From the NCBI GenBank assembly GCA_030737835.1, contig CM060850.1, forward strand, positions 19,560,216 to 19,624,215: 64,000 nucleotides of DNA. Reading direction: 5' to 3'. Shown one piece after another: positions 21,777 to 32,430 of the stretch; within the stretch, counting starts at the first letter, position 1; each line of letters starts with the position of its first letter. The notes under the pieces were generated by a model. That model did no database searches and was not told where the DNA came from. It saw only the letters and a program-made list of their open reading frames with translations. This DNA comes from Acorus gramineus. Taxonomy: Eukaryota; Streptophyta; Magnoliopsida; Acorales; Acoraceae. A program made the translations under genes and the position numbers.

Positions 21777-21880
21777 AATATTAAAATAATATTGTGATTA
21801 GTTTGTGAATGTAGCCAAACCCACCCCTTCACAACCCATCCCATGTTAATCTAACCCACCCCAATCATTGAATCGACAAT

Positions 21881-22103
21881 TAAGATGTTGAAAAAATGAT
21901 ATTGTCGACACTAGTACTGTTGATGTATGTACTGGGCCTACTATCTTGGTTTTGCTTGACTCGACCATCCCGATGTCGACAGAATTTGATATTGTCAATA
22001 CTACTGTCGATGAATGTATTGGACCTCCTCTCTTTGTTCTCCTTCATTCGACAATCCAAATGTTGACATAAGTTGATTTTGTTGACATTATTACTGTTGA
22101 GGT
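21881..22103. repeat. Tandem repeat, about 2.5 units of roughly 90 bp
   Basis: Units begin near 21882, 21970 and 22057 with ATGTTGA/ATGTCGACA, then GATATTGTC.A.ACTA, ACTGT.GATG.ATGTA.T and GG.CCT. The last unit is cut by the start of LTR sequence at about 22104. Confidence 0.7.
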
Positions 22104-23169
22104 ATCGCCAACCCACTACACCCTCACCCTCACCCCTCAATAGGTGACATAGGATATTGGGACTTACAATCCAGTGGGTCGCTACATCGCCGACCCACCA
22201 CTCCCTCACCCTCACCCCTCAATATGGTGACATAGGATATTGGAACTGACTAGGCTGATGGTCGCCCTTGGTCCACCGATAGTCTCCCCACTCCGTAGGC
22301 CGTTTGGCCATCCCCACATTCAGCACAGTCAGTCCCAAATCAGGAGGTGCCTACTGATGGGAGCCCCTGCACGGGACAGCCTTTCCAATGCCGGGGTAGT
22401 CTCTACACGGATCCAACGAAGGGAACAGAACAGCCTATCCATCGCATATGATCCACTCGGATCCACAGACAACACATCATAACAACTCTAATGCATAAAT
22501 TCTTCAGAATTTCCTCCAGGGCGCAAAACCAAGATGCGGGGAACATATATAATAAAGTTATCAACAAGAGGTATAATAATAATTATTTACAAGGTTATAA
22601 TATTATTGGGACAAGAAACCTTGGGAGGGCAGCATGAGGTCCCGATACAGGACATCCGACAACCAAACAAGGAACACGGAGTACCCTAGCCCGGGTCTCA
22701 ATGTTGACCTCGCAAGGCCCCTCCCTATAATATTATATAAGACATGCTAGCATACTAAAGTTTGCATTTAAAATTAATAAGTTAAACTAGTAGGACACAT
22801 GCACAGGTCGAGGCTTCCTAGCATGAGATCAGGTGACAGGATGCATGGCTCTTACACTTGTCCTAAGGGTGCAAGTCCCTAACATACAAAGTCTAGGTAG
22901 CATGCATACTACATTTTTATCATGCTTGCATGGATTACACATTATAACAGTTAATATAAATCCATGGTGCCCCAGGGGAAGACGGTACATGCCCAAGTGC
23001 ATATAACGCTTCCCTACTGGGTTGGATTGTCCCACTCACAGCTAGTCGGGTCGTCGCGTGATCGTCCGTCAGAATCTGCAAAATAGGGTAATCAATTCGG
23101 TGAGTAAAACGCACAAATACAACTAAAATACATTAAAATACCCCAACACTCGGACAAGCGTACATACGG

Positions 23170-23580
23170 CCCTTACGCACGCGAGTCCGAGCACCCCGAC
23201 ACACTCCCGAACCCCCGGGCAGCCATACGCACGGCCACCCGCACGCACACGCACGAATGCGCATGCACGCACACACCCCGGCACCATCGGCGCACTGCCG
23301 CGCGCCTGCCCGACGCACTGCCGTACGCTCGCGCGAGCCCGCGCGCACCGCGCGTCCAGCCCAGCGCGCCCCCGCGCGCACGCCCCAGCACGCGCACGCA
23401 CTGGTCCCCAGCTCCGCACACAGGCGCCCTGCCAGCGCGCGCGCACGCTGGCGCGCACGCCCGCGCGCACCCCTGCTCGCGCCTGCACCCGCGCGCACCC
23501 GCGCGAGACTGCGCGCCCGCCTGCGCCCCTGCGCGCGCGCGCGCGCAGACCGCGCCCAGCGCACCCAAGCCCTCATAACC
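23170..23580 (-). repeat. CpG-rich low-complexity tract of the LTR leader
   Basis: GC content is extreme, with alternating CG/GC steps including an uninterrupted (GC)8 near 23531-23546. ORFs of up to 254 codons on both strands are compositional (Arg/Ala/Cys/Gly or Pro/Ala/Thr/His) and are not genes. Equivalent tracts lie at 28000-28440, 30600-31640, 35300-36290, 37260-37850, 40340-40920, 46100-46830, 55740-56290 and 56805-57070. Confidence 0.85.
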
Positions 23581-24001
23581 CCTTTTTAACCATCCCCAAC
23601 CCCTCACACACTCCCTAACACACCTACCCAACATGCATGACCTTCCCAACACCCTTTTAAGCCAAGAAAACCAAGAGAAGAAGGGGAGGAGCTCACCTTG
23701 GAGGGGGAACAAAAGGGGGAGGTTCGGGGGCCCTCGACGCACCCGCGACCACCTCAACCACCACCACCGCCTCACCGGCCTCCTCAGCCCTCTCATGGCA
23801 GCAAAACAGGGGGGGGGGAGATCCATGGAAAGAGGGCTTGAGAGAGAGGAGAAGATAAGCAACAACAACACATGAACACAAACCTCACAAACACTTCCAC
23901 CATCACCTCTTTCTCTTTGAAGCATAATCTCAAACATTTGGGGGCTTGAAAGGGGTGAAAGAGAGGGCCTCAGCTGAAGTCGCTGACGAGGGAGTGAGAG
24001 G

Positions 24002-24007
<6 letters not shown>

Positions 24008-24041
<34 letters not shown>
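24008..24041. repeat. (GA)n microsatellite in the type B LTR
   Basis: About 17 uninterrupted AG units. In the element's sense this is a CT tract. Confidence 0.9.
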
Positions 24042-24045
<4 letters not shown>

Positions 24046-24523
24046 TGCAAAATATCTAAGGAGAAATTACTAAGTCGCCCTCCGACTAGAAATTCTGCGC
24101 AAGCTTCACTGGAACAGCCATAACTTCCCCGATACAGCTCCGAATTGCTCAATTCCAAGACCGATGGAAAGCTAAGAAGATTATCTACAACTTTCATGTT
24201 CATGGAAAGATCAGATAATCTCTCCAGCTAATCCGAAATTAGAGCTAAACATCGAGCAGGGCTGCTGCCAGAATTTCCATCCCCGGGGTATACTTGGAAA
24301 AATACCCATAACTTTTACTACAAGAATCCAGTTGATCTAATTCCACTTCTGTACGAAAGCTAACTCAAAACTGGACATCTTATAATAAAATCATATTTAA
24401 ACCTCTTCATCTTGGATTTTAACAAAATCAAATCCAAATACCAAATTGGAAATACATAACTTAGGAAAAAAATTATGTACCCAAATTTTCAAACAGAGCG
24501 CTCCAAATGACACAGACACAACA

Positions 24524-25250
24524 TTCTTCCCCCCTTAGGAAATTTAGTCATCGAAATTTAAGGAAACCCAAAGGGAAGACCGAAAGTATCATGCATAGAC
24601 CTTTGCTCCCAAGTGGTCTTTGCACCGGACTGGCGCTACTAACACACTATAATCAAAGGAACGGTCTTAGCGTGGAGCCTCTTCTCATGCTTGTCCTTGA
24701 CCTCGATCCACTGCTCCACGAACGACAAATCGGCTCGAAGACGAGCGGCTCGAACGGGATGACGTGAGCAGGATCGTGGACACAACTCACACCCAACCGC
24801 GATGCCTTGGAGCAAACTGCGAACCCACCCCTCCCAGACGGAAGGGTAAGAACTGGCGCTGAGGTGAGCCTTCGCTTAAACTCCAGGAAGCTCTCCTCGC
24901 AAGACGGGGACCGTTCGAACCAGACATCCTTCCAAGCGAGGCGGTTAAGAGGTACAGCTATCTTCGAGAACCCTCGACAAACCTCCCACAATAACCCGCC
25001 AAGCCCAGAAAGCTCTGAATCTCTGCAGGGTTCGACGGTCGACGCCAAATTGACACGGCGAGCATCTTGACCGGGTCCACAGATATGCCCTTGCCGGAAA
25101 TCACGTGGCCCAGAAAACCATCCGCTCCAACCAAATCTCGCACTTAAACCACCATCAGCTGATGCTTCCAGAGTATTCCTTGACTGGGAAAAGAAACCTC
25201 GGGAGAGCAACATGAGGTCCCGACATAGGATACCCCGACAACCAAACAAG
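24524..25250 (-). pseudogene. Element 3 RT/RNase H fragment fused to chromodomain end
   Basis: A polypurine tract borders the LTR (plus strand TTCTTCCCCCCTTAGG, 24524). Minus-strand reading from 25143 gives [31 protein letters not shown] and [12 protein letters not shown] (end of RT and start of RNase H). It then passes directly from LGVSCV into HDPAHVIPFEPLVFEP, which in element 1 lies next to the chromodomain. Everything between (RNase H active site and integrase) is missing, so the copy cannot be autonomous. Frames are broken. Confidence 0.75.
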
Positions 25251-25935
25251 GAACACGGAGTACCCTAGCCCGGGTCTCAACGCTGACCTCACACGGCCCC
25301 TTAAACCAGAAAAGGAACACTAGAAGAAGACATCACTCTTAAAGAACATTACCAACCTCACTGGATCATCTACATCTAGATAATCACCCACCGATATCCT
25401 TCAACCTCCATCTCAAGACCGGACCCAACCTCCTTGGGAACGGTCAAACAACAATTGGGTCACGAGACGACGCGTCTTTGCCTCATCCACACCCTCACTC
25501 CCAAAAGGAGACATATTGGGACTTTGGGAGAGACTTAGACTGCTCTTCACCCCTGGTTCACCGGTAGCCTCTCCTCCACACCGTGGGCCGCCTGGTCCGC
25601 TCCCACAATTCAGCACAGTCCGAACCCAAATCAGGAGGTGCCTACTGATGGGAGCCCTCTGTCAGGAAGGCCTTTCCAACGCTGAGGAGTCCCTACATCG
25701 AATCCAACGAAGGGGGAGAACGATTCCACACCCGTGACATTATTCATTAATCCTCTTCCGGGTAGCCCCTACCTGGCATACTCCCACGATCAGTACCCCT
25801 CCGACTGCATCGGTGGTACCTATGGATGGGAGCCTTCTGCCAGGACGGCTACAACCCGGATTCCTCAACTTGAACAACCACTCTCGATACCCGCTCATCG
25901 AGACATCATCCACTTGCATATCAGCAACCACACAC
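25180..25935 (-). repeat. Scrambled LTR-derived blocks inside element 3
   Basis: Blocks known from the LTRs occur here out of order. On the plus strand GACAACCAAACAAGGAACAC (about 25240) precedes GGTTCACCGGTAGCC, CAGCACAGTCC and AAATCAGGAGGTGCC (25555-25650), whereas intact LTRs have the opposite order. A further block at 25745-25930 recurs at 28441-28600. These blocks replace most of gag and the first part of pol. Confidence 0.6.
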
Positions 25936-26210
25936 CCGCCTGGGCCTTTAATGCTCTTGCCTGCTTCTCCAACATTCTGATCTGGCCTCCAGTGCCTTGG
26001 TCTGAGTCTCCACCAAATCCGCTATCGAGCGAATGCACGTTTCCATGCGGGAGGCTCCTGCGCCGATCCTGGCCTCACAGTCGTGGACTCTCCAGTAGCA
26101 TCCTCGCCTCTAGTAGGTCCGAAAACCTCCAAAGGTCGAGAGGGACAATGTCCGCGCTGTCCTCCACGAGGAGGCATATCAGCAATCCTAAGAAAACCAG
26201 ACACTAGGAT
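25935..26210 (-). pseudogene. Element 3 gag N-terminal fragment
   Basis: The minus-strand frame begins at ATG 26177 with MPPRGGQRGHCPSRPLEV and continues [21 protein letters not shown] frame change follows in the segment matching element 1 residues about 45-70. It then runs into LTR-derived sequence at about 25935. Confidence 0.7.
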
Positions 26211-26279
26211 CAAAATACTCATATAGAAATCCTAGGACTCATCTCTACGAAAAGAAGACCATTGGCTCTGACAGGACCA

Positions 26280-26292
26280 GGCTCTGATACCA
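26280..26292 (-). other. Primer binding site, element 3
   Basis: Minus strand TGGTATCAGAGCC, complementary to the 3' end of plant initiator tRNA-Met, a few bases inside the LTR end (GTGACA). Confidence 0.85.
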
Positions 26293-26298
26293 ACTTTT

Positions 26299-28440
26299 TG
26301 TCACGCCCCGGGCGTCCCCGGGACGCGGCAAGTGTATATATGATATCAGTATAAACAGGAGTTCAATAACATACTCACACAACAACTAAAATGACAACAC
26401 AGACAAAAGCAGGGCTGACATGATATATACACAAATAGCGGAAGCTAAAAGACTGAATCTGTAACTCAAAGACATATTACAGACTCGATACATAATCAAC
26501 TATCCTGTGAGAGCCAATATATACAAAGACATCCAAATAATATACAAACGCGTGCCCAAGCACGGAATATAACACATACAATCAAAAGGGATGCTGATAG
26601 CCTCTGATACTCGCGGGACGTGGCGCTACTCCGCTACTGATGAAGTCCCTCGGGGAGCTCCTCCTCCAGATCCGACTCAGATGACATTGGAGAAAAATAT
26701 TATGCGAGGGGTGAGCCACACGCTCAGTGAACAGCACAACCCATGCATCACAGCTATATTAACCACCAGATCTTATTAACCACAGCCTCATTATTAAAAG
26801 CCACAAAATGGCAACAGCTACACAAATCCAGTGGGTCGCTATCGCCAACCCACTACACCCTCACCCTCACCCCTCAATATGGTGACATAGGATATTGGGA
26901 CTAAACAAACCAGTGGGTCGCTATCGCCAACCCACTACACCCTCACCCTCACCCCTCAATAGGTGACATAGGATATTGGGACTTACAACCCAGTGGGTCG
27001 CTACATCGCCGACCCACCACACCCTCACCCTCACCCCTCAATATGGTGACATAGGATATTGGGACTGACTAGGCTGATGGTCAGCCTTGGTCCACCGATA
27101 GTCTCTCCCCACTCCGTAGGCCGTTTGGCCACCCCCACATTCAGCACAGTCCATCCCAAATCAGGAGGTGCCTACTGATGGGAGCCCCTGCACGGGACAG
27201 CCTTTCCAATGCCGGGGTAGTCTCTACACGGATCCAACGAAGGGAACAGAACAGCCTATCCATCGCATATGATCCACTCGGATCCACAGACAACACATCC
27301 TACCAACTCTAATGCATTAAATTCTTCAGAATTTCCTCCAGGGCGCAAAACCAAGATGCGGGGAACATATATAATAATAGTTATCAACAAGAGGTATAAT
27401 AATAATTATTTACAAGGTTATAATATTATTGGGACAAGAAACCTTGGGAGGGCAGCATGAGGTCCCGATACAGGACATCCCGACAACCAAACAAGGAACA
27501 CGGAGTACCCTAGCCCGGGTCTCAATGTTGACCTCGCAAGGCCCCTCCCTATAATATTATATAAGCATGCTAGCATACTAAAGTTTGCATTTAAAATTAA
27601 TAAGTTAAACTAGTAGGACACATGCACAGGTCGAGGCTTCCTAGCATGAGATCAGGTGACAGGATGCATGGCTCTTACACTTGTCCTAAGGGTGCAAGTC
27701 CCTAACATACAAAGTCTAGGGTAGCATGCATACTATATTTTTATCATGCCTGCATGGATTACACATTACAACAGTTAATATAAATCCATGGTGCCCCAGG
27801 GGAGGACGGTACACGCCCAAGTGCATATAATGCCTCCCTACTGGTTGGATTATCCCACTCACAGATAGTCTGGTCGTCGCGCGACTGTCCGTCAAGATCT
27901 GCAAAATAGGGTAATCAATTCGGTGAGTAAAACGCACAAATACAACTAAAATACATTAAAATACCCCAACACTCGGACAAGCGTACATACGGCCTGTACG
28001 CACGCGAGTCCGAGCACCCCGACTCACTCCCGAACCCCCGGGCAGCCATACGCACGGCCCCCCGCACGCGCACGCACGAATGCGCATGCGCGCACACACC
28101 CCGGCACCATCGGCGCACTGCCGCGCGCCTGCCCGCGCACCCCGACGCACTGCCGCATGCACGCGCACGCTCGCGCGCACCGCTCGTCCAGCCCACCGCG
28201 CCCCCCCGCGCACTGCGCACACGCCCCAGCACGCGCACGCACTGGTCCCCTGCTCCGCGCCTAGGCGCATGCCCAGGCGCCCTGCCTTGCGCCCAGGCGC
28301 CCTGCCCACGCGCGCGCACGCTCGTGCGCACGCCCCTGCGCGCCTGCGCTCACCCGCGTGCACTCCCGCGCGCACCCCCGCTCGCACCCCCGCTCGCGCC
28401 TGCACCCGCTCGCACCCGCGCGCACTCCCTCGCGCACCAG
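26299..28440 (-). repeat. Type B LTR, 5' LTR of element 3 (proximal part)
   Basis: The plus-strand edge TGTCACGCCCCGGGCG is at 26299. It is near-identical to 22104-23520 over the shared part. It contains three minisatellite units (26826-27064), the conserved GTTGTCGG block, the 36-nt block at 27863-27898 and the GC tract (28000-28440). It stops abruptly in the GC tract, at a junction with foreign LTR sequence. In this copy the acceptor of the third block reads CAA rather than CAG. Confidence 0.8.
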
Positions 28441-28640
28441 CCCCTACCTGACATACTCCCACTATCAGTACCCCTCCGACTGCATCGGCGGGACCTACTG
28501 ATGAGAGCCTCCTGCCAGGACGGCTACAACTCGGCCTCTTTAACTCGAACAACCACACTCATTACCCGCTCATTGAGATAATACACACATGCTTAACAGC
28601 AACCAACACACACATATATATTCATAGGGAACAAAACATT
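28441..28640 (-). repeat. Short LTR-like piece between elements 3 and 2
   Basis: Shares CCCCTACCTG.CATACTCCCA, CAGTACCCCTCCGACTGCATC and GCCAGGACGGCTACAAC with 25770-25855. Its right end abuts the truncated pol of element 2 at a GAGGTAATG sequence (minus strand), which looks like a splice donor but may be chance. Confidence 0.5.
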
Positions 28641-28745
28641 ACCTCGAATCATGACGCCCGGAACCTGCGCCTCCTCAGCCGAAAGCGCCGCAACCCTGCC
28701 TTGAGCAAACTGCGGCAGAGGAGCAGGAGCACGCCCCGCCGGCTG

Positions 28746-29934
28746 TCACTGCTGAGGTAGCACACAGGGTCGGCCATCATCAGGGCAATTGTATCTGATA
28801 TGCCCGATGCGCTGACAATGGAAACAGCGCCGCCTCTCCGGCCGCCAGGACTGGATGGGCACTGCCGCAATGGGTGCTGGATCCCACCCTGGCACCGCAT
28901 CTGCTGGAGGAGAGGAAGCCGCTGACTGATCGAAACGGGGCCTCCTCTTCTTGCGCTGCCCCTGGTCCCGACTCCCGGAAGGACCCTGATCTGCAGAATG
29001 GGTCGGAACCCCTACGATGATCCCGAGGTCTCGCTCGACTGTCTTCGCCCGAGACACCAAGTCTGAGAACCTCGAGAAAGCCTGGGAGGAGACATGCACC
29101 CGAATGGCGCTGCAGAGACCAAGCTCGAAACGGCGGCACCGCGCCTCTTCGTCCATCACCAAAGCTGGAGCGAACCTGGATAGCCTCGTGAAGCGCGTGG
29201 AGTAGTCGGCGACAGACATAGAGCCCTGCGTCAACCGCTCAAACTCCTGCACCACGATCTGCCGCGCCGAGAACAGGAAGTACTCCTCCAGGAAATACCT
29301 CCGGAATCCTGCCCAAGAAAGCTGCTCCACTCCCTCTGGAATGTCCACCACTCGGGTAGCCCACCAGTCGGCAGCGCTACCCTTCAGCATGAAGGTGGCC
29401 AGGGAGACTCGCTGGCGATCGGTGCAAAGCATGGTCGAGAAGATCACCTCCACCTCCATCAACCATCGCTCTGGGGCAAGGGGGTCCGCCAACTGGCCAT
29501 AGAACTCGGGAGGATGGAGCTTCAGAAAGGCTGCGAGGCTACTCTGCTGCACCCGCGCTGCAGCCTCTAGTCCCACCTCCCTCGCCAGGGGATCCTGAAC
29601 CCTCGCCGCTGGAAACACCACGGGGACTGGGGGTACTTCGGGTACCACAGACGGATCTGCTACCAAGGGGACCTGTGGAACTGCATCACGGGCCGCCCTC
29701 AGCTCCCGGATCTCCCGCGCCTGCTCTACCAACACTCTGGTCTGGGCCTCCAGTGCCTTGATATGAGTCTCCACCAAATCCGCTATGCGAGCGAACGCAC
29801 GTTCCCGTGCGGGAGGCTCCTGCGCCGATCCTGGCCTCACAGCCGTGGACTCTCCAGTAGCATCCTCGCCTCCGGTAGGTCTGGAAACCTCCAAAGGTCG
29901 AGAGGGATCATGTCCGCGCCGTCCTCCACGAGGA
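28746..29934 (-). pseudogene. Element 2 gag (body of the ORF)
   Basis: This is an open gag frame of about 390 codons. It shows [19 protein letters not shown]-like capsid sequence ([19 protein letters not shown]), [32 protein letters not shown], and the CCHC knuckle [14 protein letters not shown]. Its first three codons lie at 33462-33453, across the solo LTR. It ends in TGA, and the same frame continues into protease-proximal sequence ([12 protein letters not shown]), so gag and pol were probably one frame here. Apart from the insertion and this stop, gag is undamaged. Confidence 0.85.
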
Positions 29935-30197
29935 TGTTATATTTGTGTCACTTTTAGCCTGCTGGTAACCGTTGGAGCGTCCTGGCAGTTTTTAAAATTT
30001 TTAGGGTTTTCGATCGGAACCGCTAATTTTTGGACTGTTAGCTATCGTCCTGAGCTAGAGGACTCTGATTGGAAATCTGACTGCATATTTGGTGTCCTGG
30101 TGCCATTTTAGACCTCTCACGAAAATTTCATCGAATTCCGACATCGTTTGCAAAAATTTCGCAGTTCCGGGGCGTATCCGGGTTTTTAAGTCGCGCA

Positions 30198-30208
30198 CTA
30201 TAAATAAG
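30198..30208 (+). promoter_or_regulatory. LTR TATA box
   Basis: CTATAAATAAG lies about 265 bp from the LTR start. About 25 bp downstream is TACTGTTCATCATC, a word conserved in other LTR copies (36631, 41333, 45702 and 56338 regions) at the same distance from their TATA, so it probably marks the start site. Confidence 0.6.
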
Positions 30209-31770
30209 TGGGATCTAAAATCCCGAGTTACTGTTCATCATCCCCGACCTTGAGCATTTTCTCTCTCCCCTCTCTCTTTTTCTCACTTTCAGGCCCCCTA
30301 GAGCCCTCAAAGCTTAAAACCTAAAGCACGGGAAGTGTAGATCGGGTCCCGATCTACGCTCCGGTGTCTTCAAATCCCGATTCCGACCACCCTAGCCACT
30401 CCGTCCCCCTCTCTTTGTCCTCTGATTCGGGCCGTTTCGAGGGCCGTGATAGATCGGGGCGTAAGAGAGCCTTAGGGAAGGGTTTCGGCGCGTGGAGAGC
30501 GTCCGGGCTTCGCTTCCTCCCCTTGGTAAGGCCTTTTTCTTCACTTTTCTTGCATAGATGTATGCTAGGAGGTGGATTTTGGGGTTGGGTGGAGGTCGGC
30601 GGCTGTGGGTGGCCGTCGGAGGGCGGTGGAGGTGGTCGGAGGTCGGTGGGTGGTGGTAGAGGTGCTCGGGAATGGGTGGGAGGTGGCCTCGGGCAATGGT
30701 GGTGGCTGTCTCGGGCAGGACAGCAGCAGCTGGCGCGGCTGGCAGGGCTGTTTGGCATGCGCGCGGGCGTGCGCGCGGGCATGCAGTCAGGGGGAGATGG
30801 TGGCCAGCAGGCGCGAGTGCTGGGCGTGCTGTGCGCAGGCATGCTGGGCGCGCTGGGTGGGGCTGGCCGGGTAGTCAGGAGCAGGTGCACCAGTTTGCTG
30901 GGCGCGCGAGCGCGTGCGCGCGGGTGCGCGCGCGGGCGTGCGCTCGGGGGGTGCAGGGGGAGGCGTGCGGAGCTGGCAGACTGCGGGCTGCGCGAGCAGG
31001 GCAGGCCGGCTGGGCAGGCCATGCTCGGGCAGCTGGCAGGGGGTGCTCGGGCACCAGGCGGACGGTACTCGGGTGGGTAGGCGAGCGGTGCTCGGGCCAC
31101 TCGGCGACGCGCGCAGGCAGGCAGCGCGGGCAGCAGCGCGCGCAGGCTGGCAGGCGCGCTGAGCGCGTGCTGCCAGGCGCGCTGGGTGCGTGCTGCGCGG
31201 GCGTGCGCGTGGACGCTGGGTGACGGTCCCGGGTGCTGGGCGCTGAGCGCCGGGGTGCTGGGCTGCGGGTGCTGGGTGCTGGGTAGGGCCCGGGGCGCTG
31301 GGCGCCAGGCGGGCAGGGCGCGCGCGGGTGCTGCGCGTGGGGCGCGGGGCACTCGGGCGTGCGGCAGGCAGTCTTGGGCGCTGCGCGGGGGCGCAGTGCA
31401 GGCGGGGGTGCGCGCGGGCGGTGCGCGCGGGGCGCGGGGAGGCCGTGGTGGTGCGCGCGGGGAGCGGTGAGGCGGCGGTGGTGCGCGCGAGGCGAGGCGC
31501 TGCGCGCGGGGGCGCGCGGGGTGCTCGCGGGCGGCGCGAGGCGTGCGGGGTGCGCGGGCTGAGGCGCGGCGGCGCGTCCGGGCGGTCGGGTGGCCGTGCG
31601 GGTGGTGGCCGGCCGTGCGGGTGGTTGTCGGAGTGCTCGGGCTAGCGTGCGTGCGGGTCGTATGCACGTTTGCCCGAGTGTTGGGTTTTGTTATGGGTTT
31701 GGTGTATTTTTGGTTGTCTCTTGTGGTAGGTATGGATTTTAACTCACCATATTGATTGTCTGTCTTGCAG

Positions 31771-31806
31771 ATCTAGACGGACGGTCGCGCGACGACCCCG
31801 ATTCTG
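31771..31806 (+). promoter_or_regulatory. 36-nt splice-framed block (putative micro-exon), solo LTR copy
   Basis: Preceded by a pyrimidine-rich TGTCTTGCAG and followed by GTGAGTGGGAC. The same 36-nt length and borders occur at 37930-37965 and 46959-46994 (plus) and at 23040-23075, 27863-27898, 35144-35179, 40219-40254 and 55614-55649 (minus). In one frame all copies code for a peptide close to DLDGRSRDDP without a stop. That it is really spliced is inference. Confidence 0.5.
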
Positions 31807-32109
31807 GTGAGTGGGACAATCCAACCCAGTAGAGAGGCGTTGTACGCACTTGGGGCGTATACCGACCTCTCCTGGGGCGCCATGGATAAATATTACCTGC
31901 AATAATATGTAATCCATGCTTGTGTGAATTATGTGTAGAATGCATGCTACCCTAGTCCTTGCATGTTAGGGACTTGCACCCTTAGGATATGCGTATGAGC
32001 CATGCAGCATGTCCCCTGGTTTTCATGCTAGGAAACCCCGGCCTATGCATGCGTCCTACTAGTTTATTTATTAAATTAAATGCTGGTATCTGTTAGATCG
32101 CATGCCTTA

Positions 32110-32430
32110 GGATAATATTATAGGGAGGAGCCTTGCGAGGTCAACGCTGAGACCCGTGTTAGGGTACTCCGTGTTCCTTGTTTGGTTGTCGGGATGTCCT
32201 GTATCGGGACCTCGGGCTGCCCTCCCAAGGTTCTAGTCCCAATAATATTATATATAATGATTGGTATAATTATTAGCATAGTTGGTGGATATTATAGGGG
32301 AGGGGCCTTGCAAGGACAGCGGTGAGACCCGGGTTAGGGTACTCCGTGTTCCTTGTTTGGTTGTCGGGGTATCCTATAACGGGAACTCACGCCGCCCTTC
32401 CGAGTTTCTTTCCCCCAATGATATTCCAGC
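32110..32430 (+). repeat. Tandem duplication (about 175 bp) of the conserved LTR block
   Basis: GGGTACTCCGTGTTCCTTG occurs near 32162 and again near 32337. Each copy runs from a TATTATAGGGGAGG-type start through GCCTTGC.AGG, GAGACCC, TTGGTTGTCGGG to a CCCAAT edge. Other LTRs in the window have one copy. Confidence 0.8.

Larger units (their letters stand above)
22104..24523 (-). repeat. Type B LTR (3' LTR of element 3), truncated
   Basis: On the minus strand this LTR starts TGTTGTGTCTGTGTCATTTG at 24523, next to a purine tract. It then has a unique 5' segment including a GA microsatellite (24008-24041), a GC-rich tract (23580-23170), the 36-nt splice-framed block (23040-23075), the conserved CTTGTTTGGTTGTCGG block and a hairpin/G-rich minisatellite. 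It breaks at about 22104 before reaching its terminus. From the GC tract onward it matches the type A LTRs. Its 5' segment does not. Confidence 0.75.

Noticed and set aside
23133-23937. 254-codon Cys/Arg/Ala-rich ORF
   Set aside because: GC tract of the type B LTR. No motif, and not preserved in the matching LTR at 26299-28440.
28600-28660. Splice-donor-like GAGGTAATG at the truncated pol of element 2, suggesting an intron in pol
   Set aside because: It coincides with a junction to LTR-derived sequence, and no acceptor or continuing pol was found. A deletion junction is simpler.
30354-31667. 437-codon Pro/Ala/Arg/Thr-rich ORF resembling an extensin-like protein (minus strand), with long plus-strand ORFs over the same DNA
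   Set aside because: It lies in the CpG-rich LTR tract, where stop codons are scarce in all frames. Composition, not homology, explains it, and the same tract gives unrelated ORFs in each LTR copy.
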